DNA from: Desulfobacteraceae bacterium Eth-SRB2
Lineage (GTDB): Bacteria; Desulfobacterota; Desulfobacteria; Desulfobacterales; UBA11574
Direction of reading: 5' to 3'
Assembly (NCBI GenBank): GCA_004193595.1
Contig: RPGQ01000018.1
Location: forward strand, 1 to 64,000
DNA length: 64,000 bases
Shown here: positions 63,980 through 64,000 of the stretch, one piece after another
Layout of the letters: every line of letters starts with the position of its first letter
Position numbering within the stretch: the first letter of the stretch is position 1
Position numbers and translations under genes: made by a program
Notes under the pieces: generated by a model
The model's input: the letters and a program-made list of their open reading frames with translations, nothing else
Told to the model about the DNA's origin: nothing
The model's database searches: none

Positions 63980-64000
63980 AGGCCCAAAAAGCCTTTTTTT
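63980..64000 (+). terminator. Weak terminator at the window edge
   Basis: AGGC/GCCT stem with a CCAAAAA loop, followed by at least six T running to the end of the window. What it terminates lies between 63700 and 63980, where no convincing gene was found. Confidence 0.4.

Overview
The window looks like chromosome from an anaerobic, Gram-negative member of Desulfobacterota (former Deltaproteobacteria). The evidence is a complete lipid A/BamA/Lol gene order with LpxI instead of LpxH, a DHH-CBS-CCA fusion protein, a type IV pilus pilC next to a PilS-like kinase, and intergenic DNA full of short-word hairpin repeats. This placement is an inference from gene families and order; no rRNA is present.

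The window falls into two halves. From 1 to about 33 kb is an accessory, eroding region. It holds a GNAT gene, a BshA-type glycosyltransferase and a large PIG-L deacetylase, all broken by stops. The PIG-L gene is split by a ~3.1 kb structure: an IS1634-type remnant flanked by two ~1.2 kb inverted copies of the gene's own 3' half. Next come a PilZ gene and a run of secreted proteins (beta-barrel, kelch/thrombospondin-3, Ca-binding repeat protein, small exported protein). A partner-switching set follows (membrane PDZ-GAF-PP2C phosphatase, RsbW-like kinase, STAS protein) with lnt embedded in it. After that lie two MntA/HepT-type pairs, a cNMP-binding protein beside a class III nucleotide cyclase, a four-helix-bundle gene, and a nest of mobile DNA: an ISL3/MULE-like element with a -1 frameshift site, two MITEs with matching ends, and a truncated ISAzo13-like element. 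Several genes here carry in-frame stops or homopolymer indels.

From about 30 to 64 kb is the envelope and housekeeping half, where I see no disrupted core gene. Reading on the minus strand from 54.8 kb down to 33 kb: a PilS-like kinase, lysS, lolC, lolD, bamA, skp, lpxD, fabZ, lpxA, lpxI, a Gfo/Idh oxidoreductase, lpxB, msbA, lptF, lptG, a Kdo-kinase-like gene, a membrane methyltransferase and lpxK. Together these make lipid A, flip it, export LPS, insert outer-membrane proteins and sort lipoproteins. A second Kdo/heptose kinase-like gene and a heptosyltransferase sit just upstream on the plus strand. The right end carries pilC (minus), then the CCA fusion, an M50 protease, trpS, scpA, scpB, an HU/IHF gene and tRNA-Val(CAC).

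The most distinctive feature is the intergenic DNA. It contains many hairpin-like elements built from degenerate 5-14 bp words (GGTTCAA, GGAATGCTGG, GGAGTACTGG, GGTGTCAGG, ATGTTCGATG, GTGAAAGGT, CTAAAGTG). At least five copies of one composite ~200-250 bp element share a conserved head, a GGAATG-word hairpin and a tail; two copies end flush against a start codon.
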